Assembly (NCBI GenBank): GCA_035548125.1
Contig: DASZTV010000066.1
Coordinates: 23,311-87,310, forward strand
Length of the DNA stretch: 64,000 bases
Direction of reading: 5' to 3'
Origin: DASZTV01 sp035548125
Lineage (GTDB): Bacteria > Actinomycetota > Actinomycetes > JAFAQI01
The notes beneath the pieces were generated by a model, which saw only the letters and a program-made list of their open reading frames with translations, was not told the origin of the DNA and did no database searches. Both the position numbers and the translations under genes were made by a program. Positions within the stretch are counted from its first letter, which is position 1. Each line of letters begins with the position of its first letter. This document shows positions 51,504-60,416 of the stretch, piece after piece.

Positions 51504-52669
51504 AGGTGCGATTCGTCGCGCTGAGCGCAACTGCCGGAGCCGCCCTCGCCATCGGCGGAGTGGTGGTGCCCGCGGCTGCGGTCGCCGCACCGCGCGTGAC
51601 CTCGATCGAGCTCACCAGCAGCAACCTGTCGATGACGTCCGCCACCGGACAGCACCTCAAGGTGCAGGTTCACGCGTTCGTCAACGCCAACCAGCCGCAG
51701 GACAACGAGGCCGACATCACGCTGTGGAAGCCGCTCGGCGTGGGTGGCAGCGCAGGCGAGGAGGACCACACCTGGACCTTCCCGATCCAGTACTCCGAGC
51801 TGAAGACCAACGCCGCCGGCAAGGGGACCCTCGACGTCGCGTCTGCCGAGCTCTCACCGTTCGGCGTGATGAGCCTCACGATGACCCCGACCCAGACCGA
51901 CTCGATCAAGTCCTGCAACGGCAGTCCCTCGATCAGCACCACGCGGGTCAAGCTCGCCGGGACGTTCTTCTTCAGCTCGCGGTCGACCGGCGCCCACAAG
52001 TGGGGAAGCGTCGGCAGTCACAGCGCCAAGAAGCCCGTGACGTTCACCGGCAAGAACACCCTCGTGCAGGTCTTCCCCGGCACGAAGCAGTGCCTCAACA
52101 CCGACGCGAACCCGCCCTGCATGAGTGGCGTCATGTGGGACAGCGGCAACTCGAAAGTCGATGTCAGCGGCGTCATCGCGGCCGGCCGGGAAGTCGTTGA
52201 CGCAGCGCGCCTGGTCGGATTCGCGACGGGCGCCGGCACCGCCGCGACGCGCGAGGACGACCTGATCGCTCCGATGTCTCCACCGCTGTGGGCGATGGCG
52301 GCAGACCGGCTCAACCCCTCGGCCCAGGACGCGACGCTGATCACCCGCGGCTCCTCGCCGACCTCGATCGGTAGCGCATCGCTCACCAGCACCATCCCGG
52401 TCTCGATCCAGTCCGTCCCGTGCGGAACGGCAGGCAAGAGCGAGCTCGGCATCGCCTGGCCGGCGGTTCAGTACACGAACGGCGCCACCCCACTGACGTT
52501 CAAGCCGCAGGTCTTCGGGCCGATCCACGCGCCCAACAACACCGATGCGATGGTGCTCGCGCTCGGCGGCGCGATCGCGTTGCCGAGCACTCCGGCACCG
52601 TCCCTGAAACGCGCTGAGCAGCTGCTGCGCGGTCACCAGTCGTTCGCGAGACAAGGACGTACGTCATGA
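51500..52669 (+). CDS. Secreted protein of unknown function, paralogue of 56378-57397
   Basis: A 389-residue protein with a signal peptide (to about VAAPRV). I recognise no domain. A central segment SCNGSPSISTTRVKLAGTF...TGAHKWGSVG and a later CLNTDANPPCMSG recur in the gene at 56378-57397 (SCKGSPTSQTQKVTIAGTF...SGAHKWGSV; CIDFNVPCLSG), so they are members of one family with conserved Cys. The 3' end overlaps the following two-helix membrane protein by ATGA. Confidence 0.75.
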   Translation: MKVRFVALSATAGAALAIGGVVVPAAAVAAPRVTSIELTSSNLSMTSATGQHLKVQVHAFVNANQPQDNEADITLWKPLGVGGSAGEEDHTWTFPIQYSELKTNAAGKGTLDVASAELSPFGVMSLTMTPTQTDSIKSCNGSPSISTTRVKLAGTFFFSSRSTGAHKWGSVGSHSAKKPVTFTGKNTLVQVFPGTKQCLNTDANPPCMSGVMWDSGNSKVDVSGVIAAGREVVDAARLVGFATGAGTAATREDDLIAPMSPPLWAMAADRLNPSAQDATLITRGSSPTSIGSASLTSTIPVSIQSVPCGTAGKSELGIAWPAVQYTNGATPLTFKPQVFGPIHAPNNTDAMVLALGGAIALPSTPAPSLKRAEQLLRGHQSFARQGRTS

Positions 52670-53031
52670 GCACCAACACCACGACCCCTCGGCCCGCAGC
52701 GGCGGTGGCTTCGCTACCGACCCGGCACCAGGCCGAGGTCCCGCCCAAGCGCAGCAAGCTGCTGCCACCCGGCGCCGAGGACATCAGCGTGGGTCAGCTA
52801 TATCGCGAGCTGGTCCGATGGCCGACGATGCTGTGGCTGCCCGCGGCGGTCGCGGTCATCGTGGTGGTCGGGCTTCAGTCGCTGGTCGCGGCCGTGCCGT
52901 GTGCTGTTGTCGTCTCGACCTTTGCGATCTGCGACGCCACGCGACGGGCGGCCCACCGGATTGCCGCCCGGGGCACCGCAGCGACCGTGACCGAGCTGCT
53001 GCCCCGGCCCCGTCTCGGGTCGGACAGCTAG
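52666..53031 (+). CDS. Small membrane protein, unknown function
   Basis: A 121-residue protein with a Pro-rich N-terminus and one long or two short hydrophobic helices (LWLPAAVAVIVVVGLQSLVAAVPCAVVVSTF), then an Arg-rich tail. It overlaps the secreted protein gene by four bases, so the two are co-translated and perhaps act together at the membrane. No known domain. It ends at the divergent marR stop, tail to tail. Confidence 0.6.
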   Translation: MSTNTTTPRPAAAVASLPTRHQAEVPPKRSKLLPPGAEDISVGQLYRELVRWPTMLWLPAAVAVIVVVGLQSLVAAVPCAVVVSTFAICDATRRAAHRIAARGTAATVTELLPRPRLGSDS

Positions 53032-53571
53032 CTACCGGTCACCTGCCGGCGCGTCCCCTGTGGGAGGCAACCGGCGATAGCCCGGGTGGACACCCGGGGT
53101 GATGTCCTGCGCGGCCATGAGCTGCCCGAGCAGTTGCTGAAGCTGGCGCCGATCGTCGCTGCTCAACGCGCCGAGCAACGCTTCCTCGCTCTCCCGCCCG
53201 ATCTCGGCAACCCGACCCATCGCCTTGCCGCCGGCCGTCGTCAGGAACAACCGGTGCACCCGGCGGTCCCGCTCGTCGCGGCGGCGCTCGACGAGCCCGG
53301 CCGCCTCCAGGTCGTCGACGAACCCGACCAGCCGGCTCGGTGGCATCCCGAACTCGTCGGCGACGGACTGTTGACTACGCCCCGGGTCGATCGCGATCGC
53401 ACGCAGCAGCCCGACGTGGGGTGGGGTGAGGCCGAGGTGCTCGATCCGCTTGGCGAAGTTCATCGCGGAATGCGCGCCGAGCGCCGAGAGCAGGAAGCCG
53501 ACACCGATGACTTCGGGCGACCCGGACCGTCTCCCTTCACGGGCCTCGCTCGACTCGGGCTCGCCAGCCAT
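53032..53571 (-). CDS. MarR-family transcriptional regulator
   Basis: A 179-residue winged-helix regulator. Features are LLSALGAHSAMNFAKRIEHLGLTPPHVGLLRAI, the recognition region SQQSVADEFGMPPSRLVGFVDDLEAAGLVERRRDERDRR and a C-terminal dimer helix. Divergent from the MMPL exporter, so it probably represses that gene. The ATG has a -10-like TATTAT (53579-53584 on the minus strand) seven bases upstream, again a leaderless arrangement. Confidence 0.88.
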   Translation of the reverse strand: MAGEPESSEAREGRRSGSPEVIGVGFLLSALGAHSAMNFAKRIEHLGLTPPHVGLLRAIAIDPGRSQQSVADEFGMPPSRLVGFVDDLEAAGLVERRRDERDRRVHRLFLTTAGGKAMGRVAEIGRESEEALLGALSSDDRRQLQQLLGQLMAAQDITPGVHPGYRRLPPTGDAPAGDR

Positions 53572-53599
53572 GTGACAAATAATACACTTGAAATATCAT
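53572..53599. promoter_or_regulatory. Overlapping divergent promoters of marR and the MMPL exporter
   Basis: For the exporter: -35 GTGACA (53572-53577), 16-base spacer, -10 TATCAT (53594-53599). For marR: TATTAT on the minus strand (53579-53584). The AT-rich overlap in an otherwise GC-rich region is a natural site for MarR binding, which would shut off both. Confidence 0.55.
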
Positions 53600-53659
53600 T
53601 CTGCATCTGAAAGATTCTCAGTCTGCAGGAATTGCCGGAAACCGCCGAGAGGTGCCCTG

Positions 53660-55822
53660 ATGAGTGAAGCGACAACCGTCGAGCCCGCCAACTGGTTTGG
53701 GCGCCTAGCGGCGTTCGTGCTGCATCACCGTCGGTGGGTGATGATCGGCTGGCTCGTCGTCCTCGTCGCGGGGATGGCCGCGACCGGCAGCGTCCAGAAG
53801 CGACTGTCGGTCGACTTCTCTCTGCCGGGCCAGCCCGGCTACGAGACCTCCCAACACCTCGTGAAGCTCTACGGCCCGAACGCCACGGAGGGCATCACGA
53901 GCATCGCCGTGATGACGGCGCCCGACGGCCAGAGGGCCGCCGACCAGACGGCAGCTCTGCAACGCGTTGCGCCGGCGATCGACGAGGCCATCCCCGGGAC
54001 GCGCGTCGTCGACTACACCAACACGCACGACGCGCGGTTCATCGGCAGCAACGAACGCACGACGATCGCGATCGTCTTCACCCCGATGCCGAAGTCGTTC
54101 TCCGACGACCCCACGAAGGACCTGAAGGCGGCCGTCGCGAGCGCACTGCCCGGCTGGCAGACCGGCATCACCGGCGAGCAGCAGCTGTCCACCGGCAACG
54201 ACACCAATGGTCCCGGAGTCCTGACCGAGACGCTGCTCGGCGCCGGAGGCGCGCTGATCGTCCTCGCGTTCGTGTTCGCCTCGTTGCTGGCGTTGCTGCC
54301 GATGCTGGTCGCCGCAGTCTCGATCCTCACGACGTTCCTCGTCGTGCTCGGCCTGACGACGATCACCGAGGTGTCCTTCATCGTCGAGTTCCTCGTCGGC
54401 CTCGTCGGGCTCGGCCTGGCGATCGACTACAGCCTGCTCTTCGTCACGCGGTGGCGCGAGGAGCGCGAACACGGCCTCGACAACCACTCCGCCGTCATCC
54501 GGGCGTCGGAGACCGCGGGCCGTACCGTCGCGGTCTCCGGACTGACGGTCGGGATCGGCTTGCTCTCGCTGATCGTGCTACCGGTACCGGGTCTTCGCAG
54601 CGTGGGAATCGGCGGCGTGCTGATCCCGCTGATCTCCACAATCGTCGTGCTCACCCTGCTCCCGGCTTTGCTCGGCGGCATCGGACCCCGCGTCGACTGG
54701 CCGCGGGTACGACACGAGGCGACCGCCAGCCGGGTGTGGACCGGCTGGGCGAGAGGGGTCGTCAAGCAGCGCTGGGCGGGCGCCGGCGTCGCCGTCGTCA
54801 TCCTCGGTGTGATGCTGGCACCGGTCTTCGGGCTGAAGGTCGGCGAGACCAGCGTCAACGCCCTCGCGAAGTCCGGGACAGCTCACGACCTGTACCAGCA
54901 GATCGAGAACAACGGCATCAGCCCCGGCGTCCTCACCCCACTCGAGATCCTGACCCGCACCTCGGACGCACCCGCCGTCCTCGACGCCATGAAGAGCACG
55001 CCCGGTGTGTCGGTCGCGACCCTGCCGGACGGCCCCACCGCAAACCGCAACGGCTACTCCGACGTGATCGTCATCCCGGACCAGGTGACCGCGAACAGCG
55101 AGTCACTCGCGCCGGTTCGCGCGGTGCAAGCCGCGGTGAAGCCAATCGACGGCGTGGTCGGCGTCGCCGGCGACGGCCCCGTACAGCAGGACTACATCCA
55201 CGCGGTCTACGGCAACTTCCCGCTGATGTTCACCGTCATCGCGATCCTGACGCTGATCCTGCTGACCCGTGCGTTCCGTTCCCTGACCCTCGCGCTGAAG
55301 GCGGTGCTGCTCAACGTCATCTCCATGGGGGCGACATTCGGGTTCATGGCGTGGTTCTGGCAGAACGGCCACGGCTCAAACGCGGTGTTCGGCGTGCCGG
55401 CGACCGGAGCGATCACGTTCTGGGTCCCGCTGATGATCTTCGCGTTCCTGTTCGGGCTGTCGATGGACTACGAGGTGTTCATCCTCAGCCGGATCCGCGA
55501 GGAGTACGACGCCTCTCCCGCGGAGGTCGGGACGAACGCTGCCGTCGTGCGTGGGCTCGGCCGCACCGGCCGTCTCGTGACGAGTGCCGCGCTGATCCTG
55601 TTCCTCGCATTTGCAGCCCTCGCCTCGGGTCCGCAGACCGACATCAAGGTCCTCGGCACCGGCCTCGGCGTGGGCATCCTGCTCGACGCGACGATCGTCC
55701 GGGCCCTGCTGGTGCCCGCGCTGATGTCGCTCATGGGCAAGTGGAACTGGTGGCTTCCCCACCCGGTCGCCCGGGTGCTGAAGGTGGACGCCTCGCCCAG
55801 GCCGGAGCCGGCACCCGCGTAG
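53660..55822 (+). CDS. MMPL-family transporter
   Basis: A 720-residue RND-superfamily exporter. An N-terminal helix (HHRRWVMIGWLVVLVAGMA) is followed by an extracellular porter region, then the first helix bundle (SLLALLPMLVAAVSILTTFLVV...GLGLAIDYSLLFVTRWREE), a second porter region, and a second bundle (FLFGLSMDYEVFILSRIREEY) with the conserved Asp-Tyr pairs (IDYS, MDYE) used for proton relay. Exports lipids or small molecules; substrate unknown. ATG 53660 with GAGAGG upstream, divergent from marR. Confidence 0.92.
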   Translation: MSEATTVEPANWFGRLAAFVLHHRRWVMIGWLVVLVAGMAATGSVQKRLSVDFSLPGQPGYETSQHLVKLYGPNATEGITSIAVMTAPDGQRAADQTAALQRVAPAIDEAIPGTRVVDYTNTHDARFIGSNERTTIAIVFTPMPKSFSDDPTKDLKAAVASALPGWQTGITGEQQLSTGNDTNGPGVLTETLLGAGGALIVLAFVFASLLALLPMLVAAVSILTTFLVVLGLTTITEVSFIVEFLVGLVGLGLAIDYSLLFVTRWREEREHGLDNHSAVIRASETAGRTVAVSGLTVGIGLLSLIVLPVPGLRSVGIGGVLIPLISTIVVLTLLPALLGGIGPRVDWPRVRHEATASRVWTGWARGVVKQRWAGAGVAVVILGVMLAPVFGLKVGETSVNALAKSGTAHDLYQQIENNGISPGVLTPLEILTRTSDAPAVLDAMKSTPGVSVATLPDGPTANRNGYSDVIVIPDQVTANSESLAPVRAVQAAVKPIDGVVGVAGDGPVQQDYIHAVYGNFPLMFTVIAILTLILLTRAFRSLTLALKAVLLNVISMGATFGFMAWFWQNGHGSNAVFGVPATGAITFWVPLMIFAFLFGLSMDYEVFILSRIREEYDASPAEVGTNAAVVRGLGRTGRLVTSAALILFLAFAALASGPQTDIKVLGTGLGVGILLDATIVRALLVPALMSLMGKWNWWLPHPVARVLKVDASPRPEPAPA

Positions 55823-55851
55823 TCGACCACTCCCGCGGCGGCCGGCGGGTC

Positions 55852-56373
55852 TCAGGTGACCGAGATACCCACGCCGCCCCGGGTGGTCGCGCCGTACCGC
55901 TCCTGCGCGGCCGCGAGGTCGAGCGGCCTGATCGAGGTACGCGCGTCCTTCGCGTCCTGGGTGAGCAACTCGGCCGGGATGATCCAGGCGACCTCGAACT
56001 CGAGGCCGTCGGGGTCGTGCGCGTAGAGGCTCTTGGTGGTGCCGTGGTCGGACGCTCCGACGAGCGCGCCGGCCGCGGAGAGATCTCGCGCCAGCCGTTC
56101 GAGCTCTTCGAGCGTGTCCACCTCCCACGCCAGGTGATACAGGCCGACCGTGGCCTGGCCGGCGAGGGAAGGTCCCGCGGCCTCTCCGATTGCGAACAGT
56201 CCCAGGTCGTGATCGTTGGTCGACCCCGGCGCTCGTAGGAAGGCGGCGCCCGCGAAACCCTTCGGCGTCATCTCCTCGATCCGGGTGAACCCGAGGACGC
56301 CGACATAGAACTCAAGGCTCGCCTGGAGGTCGCGAACGTAGAGGACGGCGTGGTTGAGGCGCACGATCGGCAT
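55852..56373 (-). CDS. VOC-family (glyoxalase/dioxygenase-like) protein
   Basis: A 173-residue vicinal-oxygen-chelate protein. N-terminal VRLNHAVLYVRDLQASLEFYVGVLGF with the first metal His, LYHLAWEV with the second His, and HDPDGLEFEVAW with the Glu ligand. Reaction not predictable. Four bases separate its ATG from the stop of the secreted-protein gene on the same strand. Confidence 0.85.
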   Translation of the reverse strand: MPIVRLNHAVLYVRDLQASLEFYVGVLGFTRIEEMTPKGFAGAAFLRAPGSTNDHDLGLFAIGEAAGPSLAGQATVGLYHLAWEVDTLEELERLARDLSAAGALVGASDHGTTKSLYAHDPDGLEFEVAWIIPAELLTQDAKDARTSIRPLDLAAAQERYGATTRGGVGISVT

Positions 56374-56377
56374 GGCG

Positions 56378-57397
56378 TCAGGTGATCTTCGCGACGGTGA
56401 TCTGAGAGTTCGAGTTGTTGGAGATCTTGATCGACCCGAAGATCTGCTCGTGGACGGTCAGGCGCTTCTTGCCGTTCTTGTACTTCGCGTTGTTCCAGTT
56501 GGTCGACGTCTCGACCTTCTGCTTGCCACCCTGCCTGCAGTGCACGCTGTCCGCCGGGGTGGCGTGCTTCGCCTTCAGGCTTGCCGTCCCCGAACTGTTG
56601 CCGGCCGCGGTCACCGACAGTGACACCGCACCTCCGCCGCTCTTCTTGAGAGTCAGCTTCTTGGTCGTCGCGAACGCCTCGTCGCTGCGGGTCGCGCCGG
56701 TCGGCTGGCTGAGGATCTTCTCCCGCGAGGCGAACAGGCTTCCCTTCTTGCCCGACGTGACGCCGGTGAAGCCGAGGTTGTCCTGGTTGGCCTGCCAGAG
56801 GGTGCCGGACAGGCACGGCACGTTGAAGTCGATGCAGCCGAGACCGGTTGCGTAGGTGGACACGACCTGCCCTGACAGCGACTCGAGGGTGACCGACCCC
56901 CACTTGTGCGCGCCGCTCGACTTCGTCACGAAGGTGAACGTGCCGGCGATGGTCACCTTCTGGGTCTGCGACGTCGGAGACCCCTTGCAGCTCTGCGTCG
57001 TCGGGTTCCCGACCGGAGTGACCTGGAGGTCGATCGTGCCGTACGGCGCCAGTTCCGAGCTCGGCACGTCGATCGTTCCGGAGCCGGTGGAGTCGAGCGC
57101 GATGACGCTGCCGTCCACCGGGAAGCGCCAGTCGTGGAACTCGCTCTTGTCCGACGTGCCACTGCTCAGCGACACCGTCACGTCATCACCGATGTTCGCG
57201 TTCGGGATGTGGTGCGCCTGGAACGTGAGGTGCAGCTTGTGACCGGTTGACGAGGTGACCGGCGCCGACGTCGTCTGGAGCGCCACCGACGTGACGACCT
57301 GCGGGACGTCGCGAGGAGCGGACGCGAGCCCGGCAGGAGCCGCCGCGAGCGTTGCGCCGACGGTCACCGAGGAGATGAGGACAGCGAGCGTGCGCAT
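56378..57397 (-). CDS. Secreted protein of unknown function, paralogue of 51500-52669
   Basis: A 339-residue exported protein (signal peptide to about LASAPRDV). It shares SCxGSP...AGTFxFxxxSxGAHKWGSV and CxxxxxPCxSGxxW with the gene at 51500-52669, although it is shorter and lacks that gene's extended tail. No family recognised. It lies directly upstream of the VOC gene and 17 bases from the MBL gene stop. Confidence 0.75.
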   Translation of the reverse strand: MRTLAVLISSVTVGATLAAAPAGLASAPRDVPQVVTSVALQTTSAPVTSSTGHKLHLTFQAHHIPNANIGDDVTVSLSSGTSDKSEFHDWRFPVDGSVIALDSTGSGTIDVPSSELAPYGTIDLQVTPVGNPTTQSCKGSPTSQTQKVTIAGTFTFVTKSSGAHKWGSVTLESLSGQVVSTYATGLGCIDFNVPCLSGTLWQANQDNLGFTGVTSGKKGSLFASREKILSQPTGATRSDEAFATTKKLTLKKSGGGAVSLSVTAAGNSSGTASLKAKHATPADSVHCRQGGKQKVETSTNWNNAKYKNGKKRLTVHEQIFGSIKISNNSNSQITVAKIT

Positions 57398-57414
57398 ACA
57401 GCGGACCCTAACCG

Positions 57415-58425
57415 CTACCGCAAGGTGTAGTGCCGCACGCCGTCCTGCTCGGTCATCGTCGCCCGACCCTGCGCCACCAGCAGCTGCAGGTGGGCACCGG
57501 TCTCACACACGGCGAGGAACTGGTTGAAGACGTCGAGCTCGTCGAGCGTCCGCTCGCGGCGGGTCCACGTCACCTTCGCCGCGACGTCGATGGCCCGGTC
57601 GGCACCTTCCGCCAACACTGCCGCCATCACGTCGAGGCGCACCCGGTGATGTTCGACGAGCTCGTCCACCCGGTCGTGCACGCTCGGCGCCACCGACCCG
57701 TGCGCGGGAAGCAGCATCGCGTCAGGGCGGGAGCGCACCAGCGCGAGCGAGTCGAGGAACGCGCCGAGTGGGTTCGGCGTACCGGCCGGCTCGAAGCCGA
57801 TCGACGGCGTGATCGTCGGCAGTACGTGGTCGCCCGCGAACAGCAACGAGGCAGGGGTGTCGTAGAACACGACGTGCCCCCGGGTGTGGCCCGGCGTCTC
57901 GACCACCTCGAGCGAACGACCGTTGGCGGCGATCGTCTGGTCTCCGGTCAGCCACTCGTCGGGCAGCTCCCACTCGGCCGGGTCATGGTGCGGCTTCTTC
58001 CCCGACATCGCCTCCGCGATCTCCGTCGCGCCGAGGGCGCGGAGCAGCTCGACCTGTTCCTGCGCGGCCATTCGGCCGGGCCGGCTCACCGCCTCGAGCG
58101 ACCACCGCTCCTCGGCACCGAGCGCAACGGTCGTTCCGAACTCCCGGCGAAGGTGGATCGCCTGGCTGTAGTGGTCGCGGTGCATGTGCGTGACGAGGAA
58201 CCGCTGCACATCACCGAGCTCGGCGCCGATCTCGCGCAACGCCGTCTGCAGGAGCTCGCGGGCATCGGCAACCGCCCAGCCAGAGTCGATGAGGACTGGA
58301 CCGTCGCTGCCGGTGACCGCATAGACGTTGACAGCGCGCAACCCGTCGTTGGGGAGCGGAAGCGGAATCCGGTGCACTCCGGGCACCACTTCGTAGACAC
58401 CCGGGGCCGTCCAGTCGTCGCTCAC
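57415..58425 (-). CDS. Metallo-beta-lactamase-fold hydrolase
   Basis: A 336-residue MBL-fold protein with THMHRDHYSQ (HxHxDH), His in TPGHTRGH, Asp in LFAGDHVLP and His in LPAHGS. The extra ~60 residues at the C-terminus are a winged-helix-like tail seen in MBL proteins of the RNase Z/LACTB2 group. The GTG overlaps the ceramidase stop (GTGA), so the two genes are coupled and may act in one pathway. Confidence 0.88.
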   Translation of the reverse strand: MSDDWTAPGVYEVVPGVHRIPLPLPNDGLRAVNVYAVTGSDGPVLIDSGWAVADARELLQTALREIGAELGDVQRFLVTHMHRDHYSQAIHLRREFGTTVALGAEERWSLEAVSRPGRMAAQEQVELLRALGATEIAEAMSGKKPHHDPAEWELPDEWLTGDQTIAANGRSLEVVETPGHTRGHVVFYDTPASLLFAGDHVLPTITPSIGFEPAGTPNPLGAFLDSLALVRSRPDAMLLPAHGSVAPSVHDRVDELVEHHRVRLDVMAAVLAEGADRAIDVAAKVTWTRRERTLDELDVFNQFLAVCETGAHLQLLVAQGRATMTEQDGVRHYTLR

Positions 58426-60401
58426 ACCTTTTGTTCTACCGGACCCACCTCGAACGTCGGGCTGGTGCCCGTGATCTGGGTCAGCCTCCCGGCGTCGTCC
58501 GACGCGTCTCCCAGGTAGCGAATGCGGTAGTCGCCGGGCGTGACGTCGGCGGGGATGTCCCAGGTGATGGTGATCCGCGAACCGCCGTCCTGCTTGCGCC
58601 AGTGGAGCTTCGTCGCCCAGTCGCCGTCGTCGGCGACCCGGACCCACGAGTCACCGTCACGACGCTCGACGTGCAGGTAGGTCCCCTCGCGGCGCAGGTT
58701 GTTGTTGGGGTTGGCGCCCGCGAAGGCAACCTCCACCTGCTCTCCGGCGGCGTACCGGCTGCGTGGCGCGGACAGCACGTCGCCGTAGGAACGGCCCGCC
58801 ACGGGCGAGTCCGCCCGGACCTTGGCCTTCTTGCGTCCGGCCTTTCGGGACAGGTCGGGCGGAGGCGTACCGCGTGGAACGTCCGTGCCGTCCCGCATCG
58901 CGGTGGCGAGCTCGACGGCGACCTGGGTGAACGCCGGCGCCTCCCACTTGCCGAACAGCGTGCTTCCGCCTTCGTACCGCTGCTCCTCGTACTCTTCGGG
59001 CGTCGTCACGTAATGGATGTAGGCGTTGCTGTAGCCGGCGACGAGCACGTCGGAGAGATCGGCACCGACGACCGACGCCACCTCGCGACGCATCCGGAGC
59101 CCCGCGGTGATCGTCACCTCCCCCGGGATGCCGATCAGGTAGAGCTTGCCGATCCGCAGCAACTGGACCGGCACCAGTTCCTGCACCATCGGCGTCAGCC
59201 GGTTAAGACGTCCGCCCGGCAGCACGATGCCCTTGGGCGACTGCGAGTCGCGCAGTTGTTCGGAGAACCGGTAGACGACGTGCCGCGAGAACGCGTCGAC
59301 CAGCCGGTTGCGACCCTGTTTGAACGGCCAGAACCCCGGGCCCTCATCCGTGCCGGCAAGCGCCGCCGCGCCGCCCATGACCGGGGCGGTCCGGTGGGTA
59401 CGCCCGTCGCCGGTGAACTCCGGGCCGACGGTCACGTTCCCGATGTCGACCCACGTCATCCGGCAATCCAGGCCGCCCGACATCGCCTCGCCATCCGACG
59501 CGGCGAGCGACGCGGCGGCGTCCGCCTGCCGTTGACCGATGATGCGGGTGTTCTCGAACTCGTCCTCCGTGGGCCCGCTGCCCGGTGCGCGGTTGAGGTT
59601 GGGGGACATGTCGCCGGCGTTGGTCTGTGCGAACGCCGAGATGAAGTCGGGCTGCTCGCCGGTGATGTAGTCCACGCCCGAGACCACGCGCTCCCAGTAG
59701 TACCCGGCGTAGCCCTTGTTGTCCGCGCTGATCAGGCAGTTCTTGTTGGTCATGCTCGTACCGTGCGTCGCGAACCAGTTGATGGCGCCGACGGCGCGGC
59801 CGTCCCGGTCAACCCGCAGCACGGTGGTCTGCGAATCGACCGCCTTGGGGAAGTACGCCTTGTCCGCTTCGGGGTTGCGGGCGAACGACTGCGGCGACCG
59901 GTTGACGCTGGCGTTCTCGAGCACCCCGTGGGCAAGGGTGAGCGTCGCAGGTGCGATGTCGGCGTGCGCGCGTTCGACCGCCTCGACGATGCCGTCGACG
60001 ATCGCCCCGAACGTCACCGGATGGAAGCCGTGCGTGGTCGTGTTGTAGAGGCGGTGGTGTGAGTAGCCACCGGGGCCGCAGTGGGTGTGGGTGACGGTCA
60101 ACATGACGTTGCGCTCGGTGTAGAGGTCGCCGAACTTGTCGGCCAGCCGACGCAGCACCTCGCGATGAACGCTGTCGAACATCAGCGGCAGATCACTGAC
60201 ACAGAGCAGCAGACGCTGCTGCGTCGGCGGGTCGACCACGATGAACGCCCGCGTACGCAACCGGGTGTGCAGCCCTTTGGACACCTGGTCCGCCTTGCCG
60301 TAGCCGAGCAGCCCGCAGCCCGCCGGCTCCCCTGTCACGTCGGAGATGCCGCGCCCGACGAGGTACGGCACTTCGGGCTTCGGCAAAGGGGCGTCCGTCA
60401 T
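58422..60401 (-). CDS. Neutral/alkaline ceramidase-family amidohydrolase
   Basis: A 659-residue protein with the hallmarks of neutral ceramidase: THTHCGPGGYSHH (zinc His; Cys where many have Ser), WFATHGTSM, and the nucleophile motif TNAGDMSPN with the catalytic Ser. The C-terminal Ig-like domain is present (PSRYAAGEQ...). No signal peptide is seen (MTDAPLPKPEVPYLVGRG), unlike the secreted Pseudomonas enzyme, so it may act in the cytoplasm on an acyl-amide that is not host ceramide. Coupled by overlap to the MBL gene. Confidence 0.85.
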   Translation of the reverse strand: MTDAPLPKPEVPYLVGRGISDVTGEPAGCGLLGYGKADQVSKGLHTRLRTRAFIVVDPPTQQRLLLCVSDLPLMFDSVHREVLRRLADKFGDLYTERNVMLTVTHTHCGPGGYSHHRLYNTTTHGFHPVTFGAIVDGIVEAVERAHADIAPATLTLAHGVLENASVNRSPQSFARNPEADKAYFPKAVDSQTTVLRVDRDGRAVGAINWFATHGTSMTNKNCLISADNKGYAGYYWERVVSGVDYITGEQPDFISAFAQTNAGDMSPNLNRAPGSGPTEDEFENTRIIGQRQADAAASLAASDGEAMSGGLDCRMTWVDIGNVTVGPEFTGDGRTHRTAPVMGGAAALAGTDEGPGFWPFKQGRNRLVDAFSRHVVYRFSEQLRDSQSPKGIVLPGGRLNRLTPMVQELVPVQLLRIGKLYLIGIPGEVTITAGLRMRREVASVVGADLSDVLVAGYSNAYIHYVTTPEEYEEQRYEGGSTLFGKWEAPAFTQVAVELATAMRDGTDVPRGTPPPDLSRKAGRKKAKVRADSPVAGRSYGDVLSAPRSRYAAGEQVEVAFAGANPNNNLRREGTYLHVERRDGDSWVRVADDGDWATKLHWRKQDGGSRITITWDIPADVTPGDYRIRYLGDASDDAGRLTQITGTSPTFEVGPVEQKV

Positions 60402-60416
60402 GAGGACGGACCCTAC

